Shown here piece by piece: positions 45,979-55,252 of a DNA stretch of 55,975 nt. Each line of letters opens with the position of its first letter. Within the stretch, counting starts at the first letter, position 1. Position numbers and translations under genes: made by a program. Under the pieces are notes generated by a model that was given only the letters and a program-made list of their open reading frames with translations, was not told the origin of the DNA and did no database searches. Origin of the DNA: Gammaproteobacteria bacterium (GTDB lineage: Bacteria; Pseudomonadota; Gammaproteobacteria; Pseudomonadales; Azotimanducaceae); the NCBI GenBank assembly GCA_020832085.1, contig JAFIFJ010000149.1, positions 1 to 55,975 on the forward strand, read 5' to 3'.

Positions 45979-47217
45979 ATGTCCGGCAGAAGAGTCGTGG
46001 TAACGGGAATGGGCATGCTCACCCCTGTGGGTCTTGATGTCCCGGAGTCCTGGGACGCGATCCTGGCGGGCAAGAGCGGTGCCGCCACTATCGATGCCTT
46101 CGACCCAAGCGATTACAGCGTGCGCTTCAGCGCCAGCGTCAAGAATTTCGACGTCACGAAGTACATGGAGGCCAAGGAAGCCCGGCGGGTGGACGTATTC
46201 GTCCAGTTCGGCATGGCGGCAAGCATTCAGGCCATCGAGGATTCCGGACTTAAGGTGGATCCGGCCCGGGCCGACCGTTACGGAGTCTCCATCGGCTCCG
46301 GGATCGGCGGCATCATCACCATCGAGAATACCCGGGACATTCTCACCAAGAGCGGTCCCCGGCGGGTTTCGCCGTTCTTCGTGCCGGGCAGCGTGATCAA
46401 CATGATCGCCGGCAACATCTCCATCCGCTATGGCATGAAAGGCCCGAACCTGGCCATCGTCACGGCCTGTACCACGGGTACCCACAACATCGGTCTGGCG
46501 GGTCGCCTGATCCGGGACGGCGATGTGGATGTCATGGTTGCCGGGGGGGCCGAGATGGCCACCTCACCGGTGGCGCTGGCAGCCTTTTCGTCCATGAAGG
46601 CGCTGTCCCAGCGCAATGACGATCCTGCGGCCGCGTCGCGGCCCTGGGACCGTGGCCGGGACGGTTTCGTCCTCGGTGACGGGGCGGGCGTGCTGGTGCT
46701 CGAAGAGTACGAGCATGCCAAGGCGCGGGGCGCGAAGATCTATGCCGAACTGGCCGGCTTTGGCATGAGCGGAGATGCCCACCACATCACCAGTCCGCCA
46801 GAGGACGGGGCCGGTGCCGTGGCGTCCATGCGCAACGCGCTGCGCAATGCTGGCATGGATCCCTCGGACATCCACTACATCAACGCCCACGGCACCTCGA
46901 CCTCGGCCGGCGACGTGGCCGAGACCCGGGCCATCAAGACGGTGTTCGGTGCCGATACCCGCATCGCGGTGAGTTCCACCAAATCCATGATCGGGCATCT
47001 GCTCGGTGCTGCCGGTTCCGTGGAAGCGATCTTCAGCGTGCTGGCCATTCGTGATGGCGTCGCGCCGCCGACCATCAATCTCGACGATCCGGATGACGAG
47101 TGCGATCTCGATTACGTGCCGCATGAAGCTCGGCAGATGCCGATCAGGGGCGCTCTCAGCAACTCCTTCGGATTTGGTGGCACCAACGGTACGCTGATCT
47201 TCCGCCGCGTCGACTGA
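45979..47217 (+). CDS. fabF: 3-oxoacyl-ACP synthase II
   Basis: Condensing enzyme of fatty acid elongation, 412 residues from ATG 45979 (GGAGGAAG upstream). The catalytic triad is visible: C164 in [11 protein letters not shown]304 in [11 protein letters not shown] and H340 in [11 protein letters not shown]. The end, [17 protein letters not shown], is standard. An upstream in-frame start at 45946 is rejected on the ribosome site. Confidence 0.97.
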   Translation: MSGRRVVVTGMGMLTPVGLDVPESWDAILAGKSGAATIDAFDPSDYSVRFSASVKNFDVTKYMEAKEARRVDVFVQFGMAASIQAIEDSGLKVDPARADRYGVSIGSGIGGIITIENTRDILTKSGPRRVSPFFVPGSVINMIAGNISIRYGMKGPNLAIVTACTTGTHNIGLAGRLIRDGDVDVMVAGGAEMATSPVALAAFSSMKALSQRNDDPAAASRPWDRGRDGFVLGDGAGVLVLEEYEHAKARGAKIYAELAGFGMSGDAHHITSPPEDGAGAVASMRNALRNAGMDPSDIHYINAHGTSTSAGDVAETRAIKTVFGADTRIAVSSTKSMIGHLLGAAGSVEAIFSVLAIRDGVAPPTINLDDPDDECDLDYVPHEARQMPIRGALSNSFGFGGTNGTLIFRRVD

Positions 47218-47226
47218 GGCGGCCTG

Positions 47227-48093
47227 ATGGCCGTCCCATCGCCGCAGGTCCTCGTGGACGGTGTTGCCGAGGGCGGTATCCCTGCCCATGACCGCGGGTT
47301 TGCCTACGGCGATGGTGTGTTTCGCACCATCCGCGTGGATCAGGGCCGACTCTGGCTCTGGCCCGACCATCTTGCCAAGCTCACGAGCGATGCCCGTAAG
47401 CTCGGACTGCCGCTGCAGGCGGCGGATCATGCCCTGCTCGAGAACGAAGCCCGGCAGCTGACCGACCGGGCATCCGGCACCCTGCGGCTGGTGCTGACCC
47501 GGGGCAGTGGACCCCGCGGCGACCGGCCGCCCCGGCCGGCTGCGCTGCGAAGGGTGCTGCTGTTCTACCCTGGAGCAACACCAGTCATACCTTCGGCGGT
47601 CCGCAGCCTGCGCCTGTGCCGCACGCGGCTGCCGCGGCTGCCGGAGCTGGCGGGCGTCAAACACTTGAACCGCCTGCCCCAGGTCCTGGCCCGACAGGAA
47701 TGGCCCGGCCCAGAGCCTGATGAAGGCTTGCTGCTCGATGCCGACGACAGCATCGTCTGCGGCACCATGAGCAACCTGTTTCTGCGCCATGGCAACCGCA
47801 TTCTGACGCCACCGTTGGAGCACTCCGGCGTCGCCGGCGTCGTCCGCGAACGCCTGCTCACTGGTAGGATTCCGGGCATGGAGATCTTGAAGACGACGGT
47901 GACCACCGCGCAAATCGGCGTCGACACGCTGCTGGCCGCTGATGAAGTCTGGCTCACCAACGCCGTGGTAGGCATCTGGCCGGTGGCCAGCCTCAAGGAC
48001 AGCGAAGGTCGAGAGCTGGCAGGCTGGGAGGCGCCCGGCCCCGTGACCACAGCGCTGGCAGTCGGCCTCGTCCGGCTGCTGGAGTCAGCATGA
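47227..48093 (+). CDS. pabC: Aminodeoxychorismate lyase
   Basis: PLP enzyme of fold type IV that releases p-aminobenzoate for folate synthesis. It has 288 residues. Visible are DRGFAYGDGVFRTIRV near the N-terminus, the PLP lysine K145 in AGVKHLNRLPQ, and CGTMSNLFLRHGNRILTPPLEHSGVAGVVRERLL. Position between fabF and mltG is conserved with E. coli and Pseudomonas. Its stop overlaps mltG by ATGA. Confidence 0.94.
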   Translation: MAVPSPQVLVDGVAEGGIPAHDRGFAYGDGVFRTIRVDQGRLWLWPDHLAKLTSDARKLGLPLQAADHALLENEARQLTDRASGTLRLVLTRGSGPRGDRPPRPAALRRVLLFYPGATPVIPSAVRSLRLCRTRLPRLPELAGVKHLNRLPQVLARQEWPGPEPDEGLLLDADDSIVCGTMSNLFLRHGNRILTPPLEHSGVAGVVRERLLTGRIPGMEILKTTVTTAQIGVDTLLAADEVWLTNAVVGIWPVASLKDSEGRELAGWEAPGPVTTALAVGLVRLLESA

Positions 48094-49106
48094 TTCGTGC
48101 TCTGGTGATCGCGGTGATCGGCGGGCTGCTGGCGCTGGCTGCTGCGGTCAGCTTCTGGGCCTGGACCCTCACCCAACCGCTTCCCATCGGCGAGGCCCGC
48201 ATCGTCGAGGTGGAGCGGGGGGCATCCCTGGCGCGGACCCTCGCCACCCTGCAGGCGGAGGGGATCGTCGAACGTCCGGACCTGCTGAGGCACTGGGCCC
48301 GCCTCAGTGGCCAAGCCGCAGCGATTCAGGCCGGCGAATACCGTCTCGAGCCCGGCATGACAGCGCTGTCCATGCTCGATCACTTCGTGGCCGGCCGGGT
48401 CATGCGGCGTCATTTCACCGTCATCGAGGGCTGGCGCTTCAGTGACCTGCGGCGGGCCCTGGCTACCGCGCCCCGATTGCGCCCAGACACGGCGGAACTC
48501 ACGGATGCTGAGATCATGGCCCGCTTGGGGCGCGACGACCTTGCGCCGGAGGGTCGGTTCTTCCCTGATACCTATGACTACCTGGCCGGGCAGTCGGATC
48601 TCGTCATCCTGCGCCGGGCCATGGCGCGCATGGACGAGATCCTCGCCAGGGAATGGCAGGGACGAAGCTTCGGACTGCCCTACGAGACGCCTGACGAGGC
48701 GCTGATCATGGCGTCGGTGGTGGAGAAGGAAACGGGCCTGCCGTCGGATCGCGCCAAGGTGGCCGCGGTCTTCGTCCGTCGGCTCGAGCGAGGCATGCGT
48801 CTGCAGACCGATCCGACGGTGATCTACGGCCTCGGTGAAGACTTTCGGGGTCCCCTTACCCGGGCGGATCTGCGCAGCGATACACCCTGGAATACCTACG
48901 TGCATCACGGCCTGCCGCCGACGCCCATCGCCATGCCCGGTCTGGCATCGATTCAGGCTGCGCTGCATCCGGTCGAGACCGACGCCCTCTACTTCGTGGC
49001 CCGGGGCGACGGCAGCTCCCAGTTCTCAGCCACGCTGGAGGAACACAATGCCGCCGTGTGGCGGTATCTGCGCGGTGGCCGGGATCGTGAGCGGGAGGCG
49101 CCGTGA
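48090..49106 (+). CDS. mltG: Endolytic transglycosylase MltG
   Basis: Inner-membrane lytic transglycosylase that may end glycan strand polymerisation. The 338-residue protein has one N-terminal membrane anchor (LVIAVIGGLLALAAAVSFWAW), a LysM-like domain, and the YceG catalytic domain with E212 in IMASVVEKETGLPSDR and with LQTDPTVIYGLG, DTPWNTYVHHGLPPTPIAMPG. It overlaps pabC and tmk. Confidence 0.95.
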   Translation: MIRALVIAVIGGLLALAAAVSFWAWTLTQPLPIGEARIVEVERGASLARTLATLQAEGIVERPDLLRHWARLSGQAAAIQAGEYRLEPGMTALSMLDHFVAGRVMRRHFTVIEGWRFSDLRRALATAPRLRPDTAELTDAEIMARLGRDDLAPEGRFFPDTYDYLAGQSDLVILRRAMARMDEILAREWQGRSFGLPYETPDEALIMASVVEKETGLPSDRAKVAAVFVRRLERGMRLQTDPTVIYGLGEDFRGPLTRADLRSDTPWNTYVHHGLPPTPIAMPGLASIQAALHPVETDALYFVARGDGSSQFSATLEEHNAAVWRYLRGGRDREREAP

Positions 49107-49777
49107 TGGCAGGCCCAGGGGCGAAGGCAAGTGATCGTGGCCGTTTCATCACCGTGGAAGGCAGTGAAGGTGCTGGGAAGAGCACCCACGTCGCCTCACT
49201 CGTCGCTCATCTGAAGGAGCAGGGCATCGACGTGTTGAGTACCCGTGAGCCCGGTGGAACGCCCCTGGCTGAGGACATTCGCGCGCTGCTGCTGGCACGC
49301 CGGGAGGAACCGCTCGATGGGCTTGCGGAACTGCTGCTGATGTTCGCCGGCCGGGCCCAGCATCTGGCTCAGGTCATTCGCCCGGCCCTGGCTGCCGGGC
49401 GCTGGGTGGTCTGTGATCGCTTCACGGATGCCAGCTTTGCCTACCAGGGTGCCGGCCGCGCCATGGGCATGGAGAAGGTGGCGACGCTGGCGAAGCTGGT
49501 CCACGGCGATCTCGCGCCGGATCTCACCCTGTATCTGGACCTGCCCCGAGAAGTGGGTCTGGCCCGGGCGCGGAGCCGGGGTGAATTGGATCGCTTCGAG
49601 GTGGAGAACGACCTCTTTTTCGATCGGGTGCGGCGAGGCTATCTGGAGCTGGCAGCGGCCGAACCGGAGCGCATCCGAACGGTGGATGCATCCGGCGACC
49701 TCGATGAGGTGCGGGTCGGTGTCATCGCGGTGGTCGATGCCTTCCTGGTCAGAACCTCGGGGCAGGGCGGCCGATGA
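49106..49777 (+). CDS. tmk: Thymidylate kinase
   Basis: Phosphorylates dTMP to dTDP. The 223-residue product has the P-loop FITVEGSEGAGKST, TREPGGTPLAEDIR, the DR(Y/F) motif VVCDRFTDASFAYQGAGR and the lid region RARSRGELDRFE. ATG 49106 shares a base with the mltG stop and has GGGAGG upstream. It overlaps holB by four bases. Confidence 0.96.
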   Translation: MAGPGAKASDRGRFITVEGSEGAGKSTHVASLVAHLKEQGIDVLSTREPGGTPLAEDIRALLLARREEPLDGLAELLLMFAGRAQHLAQVIRPALAAGRWVVCDRFTDASFAYQGAGRAMGMEKVATLAKLVHGDLAPDLTLYLDLPREVGLARARSRGELDRFEVENDLFFDRVRRGYLELAAAEPERIRTVDASGDLDEVRVGVIAVVDAFLVRTSGQGGR

Positions 49778-50721
49778 GTGCGCCCTGGGTCCCGGTCTGG
49801 CTGCATCCCGTCTGGGAGCGTCTGGCTCATGCCGAAGCCAGCGGCCGGCTGCCCCATGCCATTCTGCTCGATGGACCGCCGGGCTGGGGCAAGCGCTTCC
49901 TGGCACGGCAGTTGGCCCGGTCCCTGACCCACCTGCCACCCCGGGATCCGGCCACCATGCTGTTCGGGGAGGATGCCAGCGACGGCGATCTGCTTGCTCA
50001 TCGGGATGTGCGCATTGTGGCTCGCGGGGTGGCGGACAGCGGACGTCTCAGGCGGCAGATCCTCATTGAGCAGGTGCGGGAACTCGGTGAGTTCCTGGTG
50101 CGCACGGCGGGCTCCGGCGGCCGCCGCATTGCCATCGTCGAGCTGGCCGAGGACCTCAACGTCAATGCGGCCAACGCCCTGCTGAAGCGGCTGGAGGAGC
50201 CTGGCTCTGGTTGTCATCTGATTCTGGTGAGTCATCGCATCAGCGAGGTGCTGCCGACCATCCGCAGTCGTTGTCAGCGGCTGGCCGTGGCGCCCGGCAG
50301 CCGGGATGCTGCCCGTGCCTGGCTCGGCCAGCAGCTGCCGGGGGAGGTCGATGCCGGGCGCATGCTGCAGCTGGTGGGCGGCGCTCCGCTGCTGGCTCGT
50401 GAGCGGGCCGACAGCGAGCTGCCGCTGCTGGCCGATGCGGTGGATGCTTTTTTGTCTGGTGCCCCCGCCGATGCGCTCATCAAGGACGACCGCGATCGCG
50501 CTGATCTGGTTCTGGAACTGCTCTACCGGGCCGTCGCCCGAAACGTGCGAGCCGAAGCTCAGCAACCGCCGGCCCGAGCGCTGCATTTTCTCGAACGTAT
50601 CAGCCGCGCCCGCCGCCTGCTCGGTTCCCAATCCAATCCCAACGTCACCCTGCTGCTCGAGGACCTGCTGCTCGGCAGCGCTCACCTCGCAGGCGGCGCG
50701 GAAGCAAAAGCAGGGCGCTGA
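49774..50721 (+). CDS. holB: DNA polymerase III delta-prime subunit, without the usual zinc cysteines
   Basis: Clamp-loader subunit, 315 residues. The AAA+ fold is visible with a modified P-loop (LLDGPPGWGKRFLARQLAR), IAIVELAEDLNVNAANALLKRLEEPG, the arginine-finger motif TIRSRCQRL, and a C-terminal helical domain. The four-cysteine zinc module normally found after the P-loop helix is absent; that stretch reads LTHLPPRDPATMLFGEDASDGDLLAHRD. In Pseudomonas the next genes are pilZ and tatD; here a toxin-antitoxin pair and a ligase come first. Confidence 0.92.
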   Translation: MSAPWVPVWLHPVWERLAHAEASGRLPHAILLDGPPGWGKRFLARQLARSLTHLPPRDPATMLFGEDASDGDLLAHRDVRIVARGVADSGRLRRQILIEQVRELGEFLVRTAGSGGRRIAIVELAEDLNVNAANALLKRLEEPGSGCHLILVSHRISEVLPTIRSRCQRLAVAPGSRDAARAWLGQQLPGEVDAGRMLQLVGGAPLLARERADSELPLLADAVDAFLSGAPADALIKDDRDRADLVLELLYRAVARNVRAEAQQPPARALHFLERISRARRLLGSQSNPNVTLLLEDLLLGSAHLAGGAEAKAGR

Positions 50722-50883
50722 GAGGACATCGATCGAGGTCATCACAGGCCATTCCTGATCATCCCACGTCATCAGCGTCACGGTGGTCGCAGATTCACCA
50801 CCCACGACTTGCCGGGACACAGACCTCGGTGGCGTGGTCGGCAACGCCGATGTCAGGCTTGCTTCGGAACTGCGCCTTCGACA

Positions 50884-50903
50884 TGATATAGCTAGCTATA
50901 TCA
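50884..50903. promoter_or_regulatory. Perfect 20-bp palindromic operator upstream of vapB
   Basis: TGATATAGCT followed directly by its reverse complement AGCTATATCA forms a perfect inverted repeat that ends 18 bases before the vapB start. It is AT-rich against the GC-rich background and overlaps the likely -10 region. This is the expected place for VapB or VapBC autoregulation. Confidence 0.75.
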
Positions 50904-50921
50904 TTGAGTATGGGTAGCAGT

Positions 50922-51164
50922 ATGAAGACGACGATCGACATCTCAGATCCACTTCTGGATGCCGCGCGGGAGGCGGCACGACGTCGGGACACGACGTTGA
51001 AAGCGCTCATGGAGGAGGGTCTGCGCCGGGTCATTGCTGACGAGCAGACGCAGCCATTCGAACTGCGGAAGTGCAGCTTCAAGGGCCGGGGTCTGCGCGC
51101 CGAACTCGAGGAGGCGCCCTGGGACCGCTTGAGGGAACTGGCCTACGAGGGGCGCGGCGGATGA
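50922..51164 (+). CDS. vapB: VapB-type antitoxin
   Basis: An 80-residue antitoxin starting MKTTIDISDPLLDAAREAARRRDTTLKALMEEGLRRVI, which fits a ribbon-helix-helix DNA-binding N-terminus (VapB11/MT0312-like), followed by a C-terminal tail that would wrap the toxin. In-frame starts TTG 50904 and ATG 50910 lie immediately upstream; ATG 50922 gives the typical family start. The stop overlaps vapC by ATGA. Confidence 0.85.
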   Translation: MKTTIDISDPLLDAAREAARRRDTTLKALMEEGLRRVIADEQTQPFELRKCSFKGRGLRAELEEAPWDRLRELAYEGRGG

Positions 51165-51595
51165 TTGCCGTGGACACCAACGTCCTCGTCTACGCCCATC
51201 GTGAGGACAGCCCTTTCCACGAGTCCGCCTTCATTTCCCTCCGGGATCTGGCAGAAGGGCAGGCTGCCTGGTCCATCCCCTGGCCCTGTCTGCACGAGTT
51301 TTTCGCGATCGTGACCCACCCCCGGATCTACAATCCACCGACGCCGGTGGCCGCGGCCCTGGATCAGATCGAGGCATGGCTCGAATCTCCCTCGCTGGTC
51401 CCGCTCGCCGAGTCGCAACGCCACTGGGCGACGCTCAGGGCACTGATCGACTCCGGTCGGATCACGGGGCCTCGGGTGCACGATGCTCGCATTGCTGCCC
51501 TCTGCCAGCAGCACGGCGTGCGTGAATTGTGGTCGGCGGATCGGGACTTTACGCGGTTCCCGGACCTGTCGGTGTCCAATCCCTGCGTCGGCTGA
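51161..51595 (+). CDS. vapC: VapC-type PIN-domain ribonuclease toxin
   Basis: A 144-residue PIN-domain nuclease. The acidic active-site residues are present: D5 in MIAVDTNVLVYAH, E in PCLHEFFAIV, and the C-terminal D in HDARIAAL and SADRDFTRF. Such toxins cleave specific RNAs, often tRNA; the target cannot be told from the sequence. Coupled to vapB by a four-base overlap. The pair interrupts the common holB-pilZ order. Confidence 0.9.
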   Translation: MIAVDTNVLVYAHREDSPFHESAFISLRDLAEGQAAWSIPWPCLHEFFAIVTHPRIYNPPTPVAAALDQIEAWLESPSLVPLAESQRHWATLRALIDSGRITGPRVHDARIAALCQQHGVRELWSADRDFTRFPDLSVSNPCVG

Positions 51596-51770
51596 CGCGC
51601 GATAAAGTCAGACTCATCAGTTCCTCTGAGCCGGAATTCGCGCAGCCATGGTGTCGGGACTTCAGGTGGCCCGGGTCGTGTCGTGGCTGCGCTGGACGTG
51701 CTGTCGGCAGGAGACTCAACGCCGATTCGTGATACAGATGTCGTCGGGGAAGCAATGGAGTGAGGGGAGC

Positions 51771-53465
51771 ATGACCACCATGACCCGAGACGAGGCGCTC
51801 GAAAGACTCACCGGCCCCGGTGAGACCTACGAGTTGGCCAGCCGGAAGATCAATGACCGCAAGCTGAAGGTCTTCGTGAACGCGCCGCCGTCCTTGCGCG
51901 AACTGTTTGCCGAAGCGGCCTCAGACGCCGCCTTCCTGGTCTACGAAGACGAGCGGCTGTCCTTCGCCGAGACTCAGCGGCAGGCGGCGCGCCTCGCCCA
52001 CCTCATGATCGAGCACTACGGCATCAGTAAGGGCGATCGGGTGGCCATCTCCATGCGCAACTACCCGGAGTGGGTGCTGGCGTTCATGGCCACCACCTCC
52101 ATCGGTGCCATTGCGGTGGCCATGAATGCCCTGTGGTCCAGCGAGGAGATGCACTACGGCCTGTCGGATTGCGGTGCCCGCATGCTGTTCGCCGATCAGG
52201 AGCGCCTCGATCGGCTGGCGCAGTGTCCGCCGCTGCCGGATCTGGACGTCATCGCCGTACGCCCGTCGCGGCTGCCGGCCGGCATCCCGGATCTTGCCGC
52301 GTTGCTGGCCGTGGCCCGCGAATCGGAAATGCCCGACGTGGCCGTCGACCCGGACGATCCCGCCACCATTTTCTATACGTCGGGATCCACCGGCCATCCC
52401 AAGGGCGTGGTATCGACCCACCGCAACATCCTCACTGCCCTGATGTCCTGGGAACTCGATGTGGCGGCGAATGCCCTGGCCACCGGCGTCACCGCAGCAC
52501 CGCTGGCACAGCAACCCGCATCCCTGCTCGCCGTGCCGCTGTTCCACGCCACCGGTTCCCACGCGGTCTATCTGCAGTCTTACCGGGCCCAGCGCAAGAT
52601 GGTCTCCATGTACCGCTGGGACCCTGAACAGGCTGCCGCGCTGATCGAGAGGGAGCGCATCACCTCCGTCACGGCGCCGGCCGCCATGACTGGCGACCTG
52701 ATCCGGGTCGCGCGCGTCACCGGCCATGATCTCAGCTCCCTGCTCACCGTCGGCGGCGGCGGTGCGCCACGGGCGCCGGAGCAGGTGCGGCAGATCGAAT
52801 CGGCCTTCCATAAGGCCCTGCCCAACACCGGCTGGGGCATGACGGAGACCAATGCCATCGGTACCGGCATCGGCGGTCTCGACTATCTCGCCCACCCGGC
52901 CAGTTCCGGGCGCTGCTCCGCGGTATTGGAACTGCGGGTGGTGGACGAGCAGGGCAGGGTGCTGCCTGCCGGTGAACGCGGAGAGCTTCTGATCCGTGGA
53001 ACCTCCATGTTCCAGGGCTACTGGAACCGACCGGAGGTGAACGCGGAAGTGTTCGTCGACGGCGACTGGTTCCGCACCGGTGACGTCGCCTATCTGGACG
53101 CTGAGGGCTATCTCTACATCGTCGACCGCATCAAGGACCTGATCATCCGCGGGGGCGAGAACATCGGCTGCGGGCAGGTGGAAGCGGCGCTGCTGATGCA
53201 TCCGGACGTCCATGAAGCCGCCGTCTATGCGGTCCCGGATGAACGGCTCGGAGAAGAGGTGGGCGCCACCGTCTACGGCAGCGAGGATCTGGACGTGGAC
53301 GCCCTGCGGGCCTTCCTGCACGAACATCTGGCCCGCTTCGAGGTTCCGCGGTACATCCAGCTGTCATCAGCGCCGCTGCCACGAACGGCATCAGGCAAGA
53401 TTTTCAAGCGGCAGCTCCGTGATGGGGTGGCAGCGTCCCGGCCGCCCGCTGCTGCGGACGCATGA
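51771..53465 (+). CDS. AMP-dependent acyl-CoA synthetase/ligase
   Basis: A 564-residue adenylate-forming enzyme that activates a carboxylic acid to its CoA thioester. The P-loop YTSGSTGHPKG starts at Y202, followed by the GWGMTETNAIG motif, FRTGDVAYLDAEGYLYIVDRIKDLIIRGGENI, and the catalytic lysine K543 in RTASGKIFKRQL. ATG 51771 has GAGGGGAG upstream and is chosen over a start at 51648. It resembles fatty or aromatic acid CoA ligases; the substrate is unknown, but the acyl-CoA dehydrogenases at 28-31 kb belong to the same kind of metabolism. Confidence 0.92.
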   Translation: MTTMTRDEALERLTGPGETYELASRKINDRKLKVFVNAPPSLRELFAEAASDAAFLVYEDERLSFAETQRQAARLAHLMIEHYGISKGDRVAISMRNYPEWVLAFMATTSIGAIAVAMNALWSSEEMHYGLSDCGARMLFADQERLDRLAQCPPLPDLDVIAVRPSRLPAGIPDLAALLAVARESEMPDVAVDPDDPATIFYTSGSTGHPKGVVSTHRNILTALMSWELDVAANALATGVTAAPLAQQPASLLAVPLFHATGSHAVYLQSYRAQRKMVSMYRWDPEQAAALIERERITSVTAPAAMTGDLIRVARVTGHDLSSLLTVGGGGAPRAPEQVRQIESAFHKALPNTGWGMTETNAIGTGIGGLDYLAHPASSGRCSAVLELRVVDEQGRVLPAGERGELLIRGTSMFQGYWNRPEVNAEVFVDGDWFRTGDVAYLDAEGYLYIVDRIKDLIIRGGENIGCGQVEAALLMHPDVHEAAVYAVPDERLGEEVGATVYGSEDLDVDALRAFLHEHLARFEVPRYIQLSSAPLPRTASGKIFKRQLRDGVAASRPPAAADA

Positions 53466-53504
53466 TGCCTGGCAGGGGCTGGGCAGGGGAGCCGGGACGG
53501 GCGT

Positions 53505-53518
53505 ACCACAGCTGTGGT
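53505..53518. promoter_or_regulatory. 14-bp perfect palindrome between the ligase and PilZ genes
   Basis: ACCACAG followed by CTGTGGT is a perfect inverted repeat, 40 bases after the ligase stop and 112 bases before the PilZ-domain gene. It could be a regulator site for either gene. There is no T run, so it is not a standard terminator. Confidence 0.4.
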
Positions 53519-53629
53519 GGATGGGGCGAGTGGGCTGGATAATCCCGCGGCGGGCGCGCTAGACTTCTGTGCTGGGCGAGGCATCGTAGCCCTACGATGG
53601 CCTTGCTGCCTCGTCATCGGGGCAAGCGA

Positions 53630-53992
53630 ATGGAACGACACATGGCTGCACGCAGAGGTACACGCAACGGCATCTTGTCCCTGGCCATCAAGGACAAGGC
53701 TGTACTCTATGCGGCCTACATGCCCTTCGTGAAGAACGGTGGCCTGTTCATCCCCACCAACAAGGACTACGACCTCGGCGACGAGGTCTTCATGCTGCTC
53801 AATCTCATGGATGAGCCCGAGAAGATTCCCGTTGCCGGCCGCGTGATCTGGGTCACGCCCAAGGGGGCCCAGGGCAATCGTGCTGCAGGCATCGGGGTAC
53901 AGTTCAATGATCAGGACGATCAGGCCCGGGCCAAGATCGAGACCTATCTGGCAGGCTCGCTGACGTCGGATCGCCCCACGCATACCATGTGA
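53630..53992 (+). CDS. pilZ: PilZ-domain protein (type IV pilus PilZ-like)
   Basis: A 120-residue protein with one PilZ domain: GILSLAIKDKAVLYAAYMPFVKNGGLFIPTNKDYDLGDEVFMLLNLMDEPEKIPVAGRVIWVTPKGAQGNRAAGIGVQF. The RxxxR motif that binds c-di-GMP is not evident, as in the founding Pseudomonas PilZ, which is needed for type IV pilus assembly. Its location shortly after holB agrees with the Pseudomonas order holB-pilZ-tatD. Start ATG 53630 or 53642 are both possible. Confidence 0.88.
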   Translation: MERHMAARRGTRNGILSLAIKDKAVLYAAYMPFVKNGGLFIPTNKDYDLGDEVFMLLNLMDEPEKIPVAGRVIWVTPKGAQGNRAAGIGVQFNDQDDQARAKIETYLAGSLTSDRPTHTM

Positions 53993-54167
53993 GCGTGTGG
54001 GCCTCGCTGCAGGTCCTGGTGCAACCCCTTCGTTTTTCGCTTTGGCTGCCTCAGTTCGCCGCTTCAGGGGTGACTTTGGGGTCGGACCAACTCAATCCGA
54101 ATTGACCCGCTGACAGCTGCCGGGCATGCTCGAACATCACGGGTATTCGCTGTCGAGCCGATTCTTC

Positions 54168-54716
54168 ATGAGAAAACGTCTTTCGATTCTGTCGCTCGTC
54201 GCTGGCGCCGGCCTGCTTTTCGGTGTCGCGCATGCTGGTAGCGATGATCACTCGCGGGCATCGGTCAGTTTCGTTGACCGTGATGGCAGCGACGTGGGCA
54301 CTGGTGTGCTCATCGACGGTCCTCATGGGGTGCTCATCGATCTCGATCTCCATGGCCTGCCGCCCGGGCGTCGGGCCATTCACGTGCACGGCGTCGGCAC
54401 TTGCGACGACCCTGACGAGGGTTTCGTGGCCTCGGGCGGTCACCTGAACCCGGAAGGGCGCAAGCATGGCCTGATGAATGCCGACGGGCCCGACAACGGC
54501 GATCTTCCGAACCTCATCGTGCGCGAAGATGGCACGGTGCAGGTGGAGTTGTTCACGCAGCTCGCTTCGCTGCGCGGCGCGCCAGGCCGTCCGGCCATGC
54601 TCGACTACGATGGCGCCGCGCTGGTGATCCATGAGCAGCGCGATGACCATTACAGCCAGCCCATCGGCGGCGCCGGTCCGCGCATTGCCTGTGGCGTGAT
54701 CCTAGCCGACGAGTGA
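54168..54716 (+). CDS. sodC: Periplasmic Cu/Zn superoxide dismutase
   Basis: A 182-residue secreted enzyme removing superoxide. A signal peptide (MRKRLSILSLVAGAGLLFGVAHA, cleavage after AHA) is followed by the SOD beta barrel: the copper ligands in AIHVHGVGTCDD, the bridging and zinc histidines in GGHLNPEGRKHGL, D in NGDLPN, a late histidine in ALVIHEQRDDHYSQPIGGAG, and the guiding arginine in GPRIACGVI. The cysteines for the disulfide are present. The stop overlaps the next gene by GTGA. Confidence 0.92.
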   Translation: MRKRLSILSLVAGAGLLFGVAHAGSDDHSRASVSFVDRDGSDVGTGVLIDGPHGVLIDLDLHGLPPGRRAIHVHGVGTCDDPDEGFVASGGHLNPEGRKHGLMNADGPDNGDLPNLIVREDGTVQVELFTQLASLRGAPGRPAMLDYDGAALVIHEQRDDHYSQPIGGAGPRIACGVILADE

Positions 54717-55252
54717 TCGCCCGCATCGCACTTGGCGTTGTTGTTTTTTCCGCTTGCGTCATCGCCACCGCTGCGCTGCAGGGGCAGAGCGCCATTGATG
54801 TCATGGCGCTCGAGGACGACGGTGTAGGCCCTATGCGGCTTGGCCGTGACTTCGACGAGGCGGAGCGTCTGGCATTTCGTCTGGCACGTGAGTCGGCTTT
54901 CTCCGGAATGGGCTGCGCCGGCTTTGCCGAGATCCGCTATCTCGGGACGCTCGGCGAGCATCCTGTCGCGGTCATGGCCATGACCGGCAGCGACCGCATC
55001 GAGGCCGTCGAGATCACCCTGCAGCAGCCGACAGCTGCCCATACTCACGAGGACTGCCTCAGACTCCGCGACCGTTTCGCCGAGCCCTTCCTAGACCGAT
55101 ACGGCACCTTCGACGCGAGCTGGCAGGTCAACAAGCCCGTATCCAAGGAGACGCTGGCCCGAACTGGCCCGGTTCTGATCGAGGCCCGCTGGTTTCATAG
55201 CGGAAGCGACTGCTACATCAGCGCCCGCTTCGGCGAGTATGGGACCAGGTAG
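54713..55252 (+). CDS. Secreted protein of unknown function, coupled to sodC
   Basis: A 179-residue protein with an N-terminal hydrophobic signal (MIARIALGVVVFSACVIATAALQGQS). The mature part has MALEDDGVGPMRLGRDFDEAERLAFRLARESAFSGMGCAGFAEIRYL, then VMAMTGSDRIEAVEIT and a DCLRLRDRF segment; several cysteines are present, consistent with periplasmic disulfides. I do not recognise a characterised family. The GTG start overlaps the sodC stop by four bases, so the two are probably expressed together. Confidence 0.72.
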   Translation: MIARIALGVVVFSACVIATAALQGQSAIDVMALEDDGVGPMRLGRDFDEAERLAFRLARESAFSGMGCAGFAEIRYLGTLGEHPVAVMAMTGSDRIEAVEITLQQPTAAHTHEDCLRLRDRFAEPFLDRYGTFDASWQVNKPVSKETLARTGPVLIEARWFHSGSDCYISARFGEYGTR

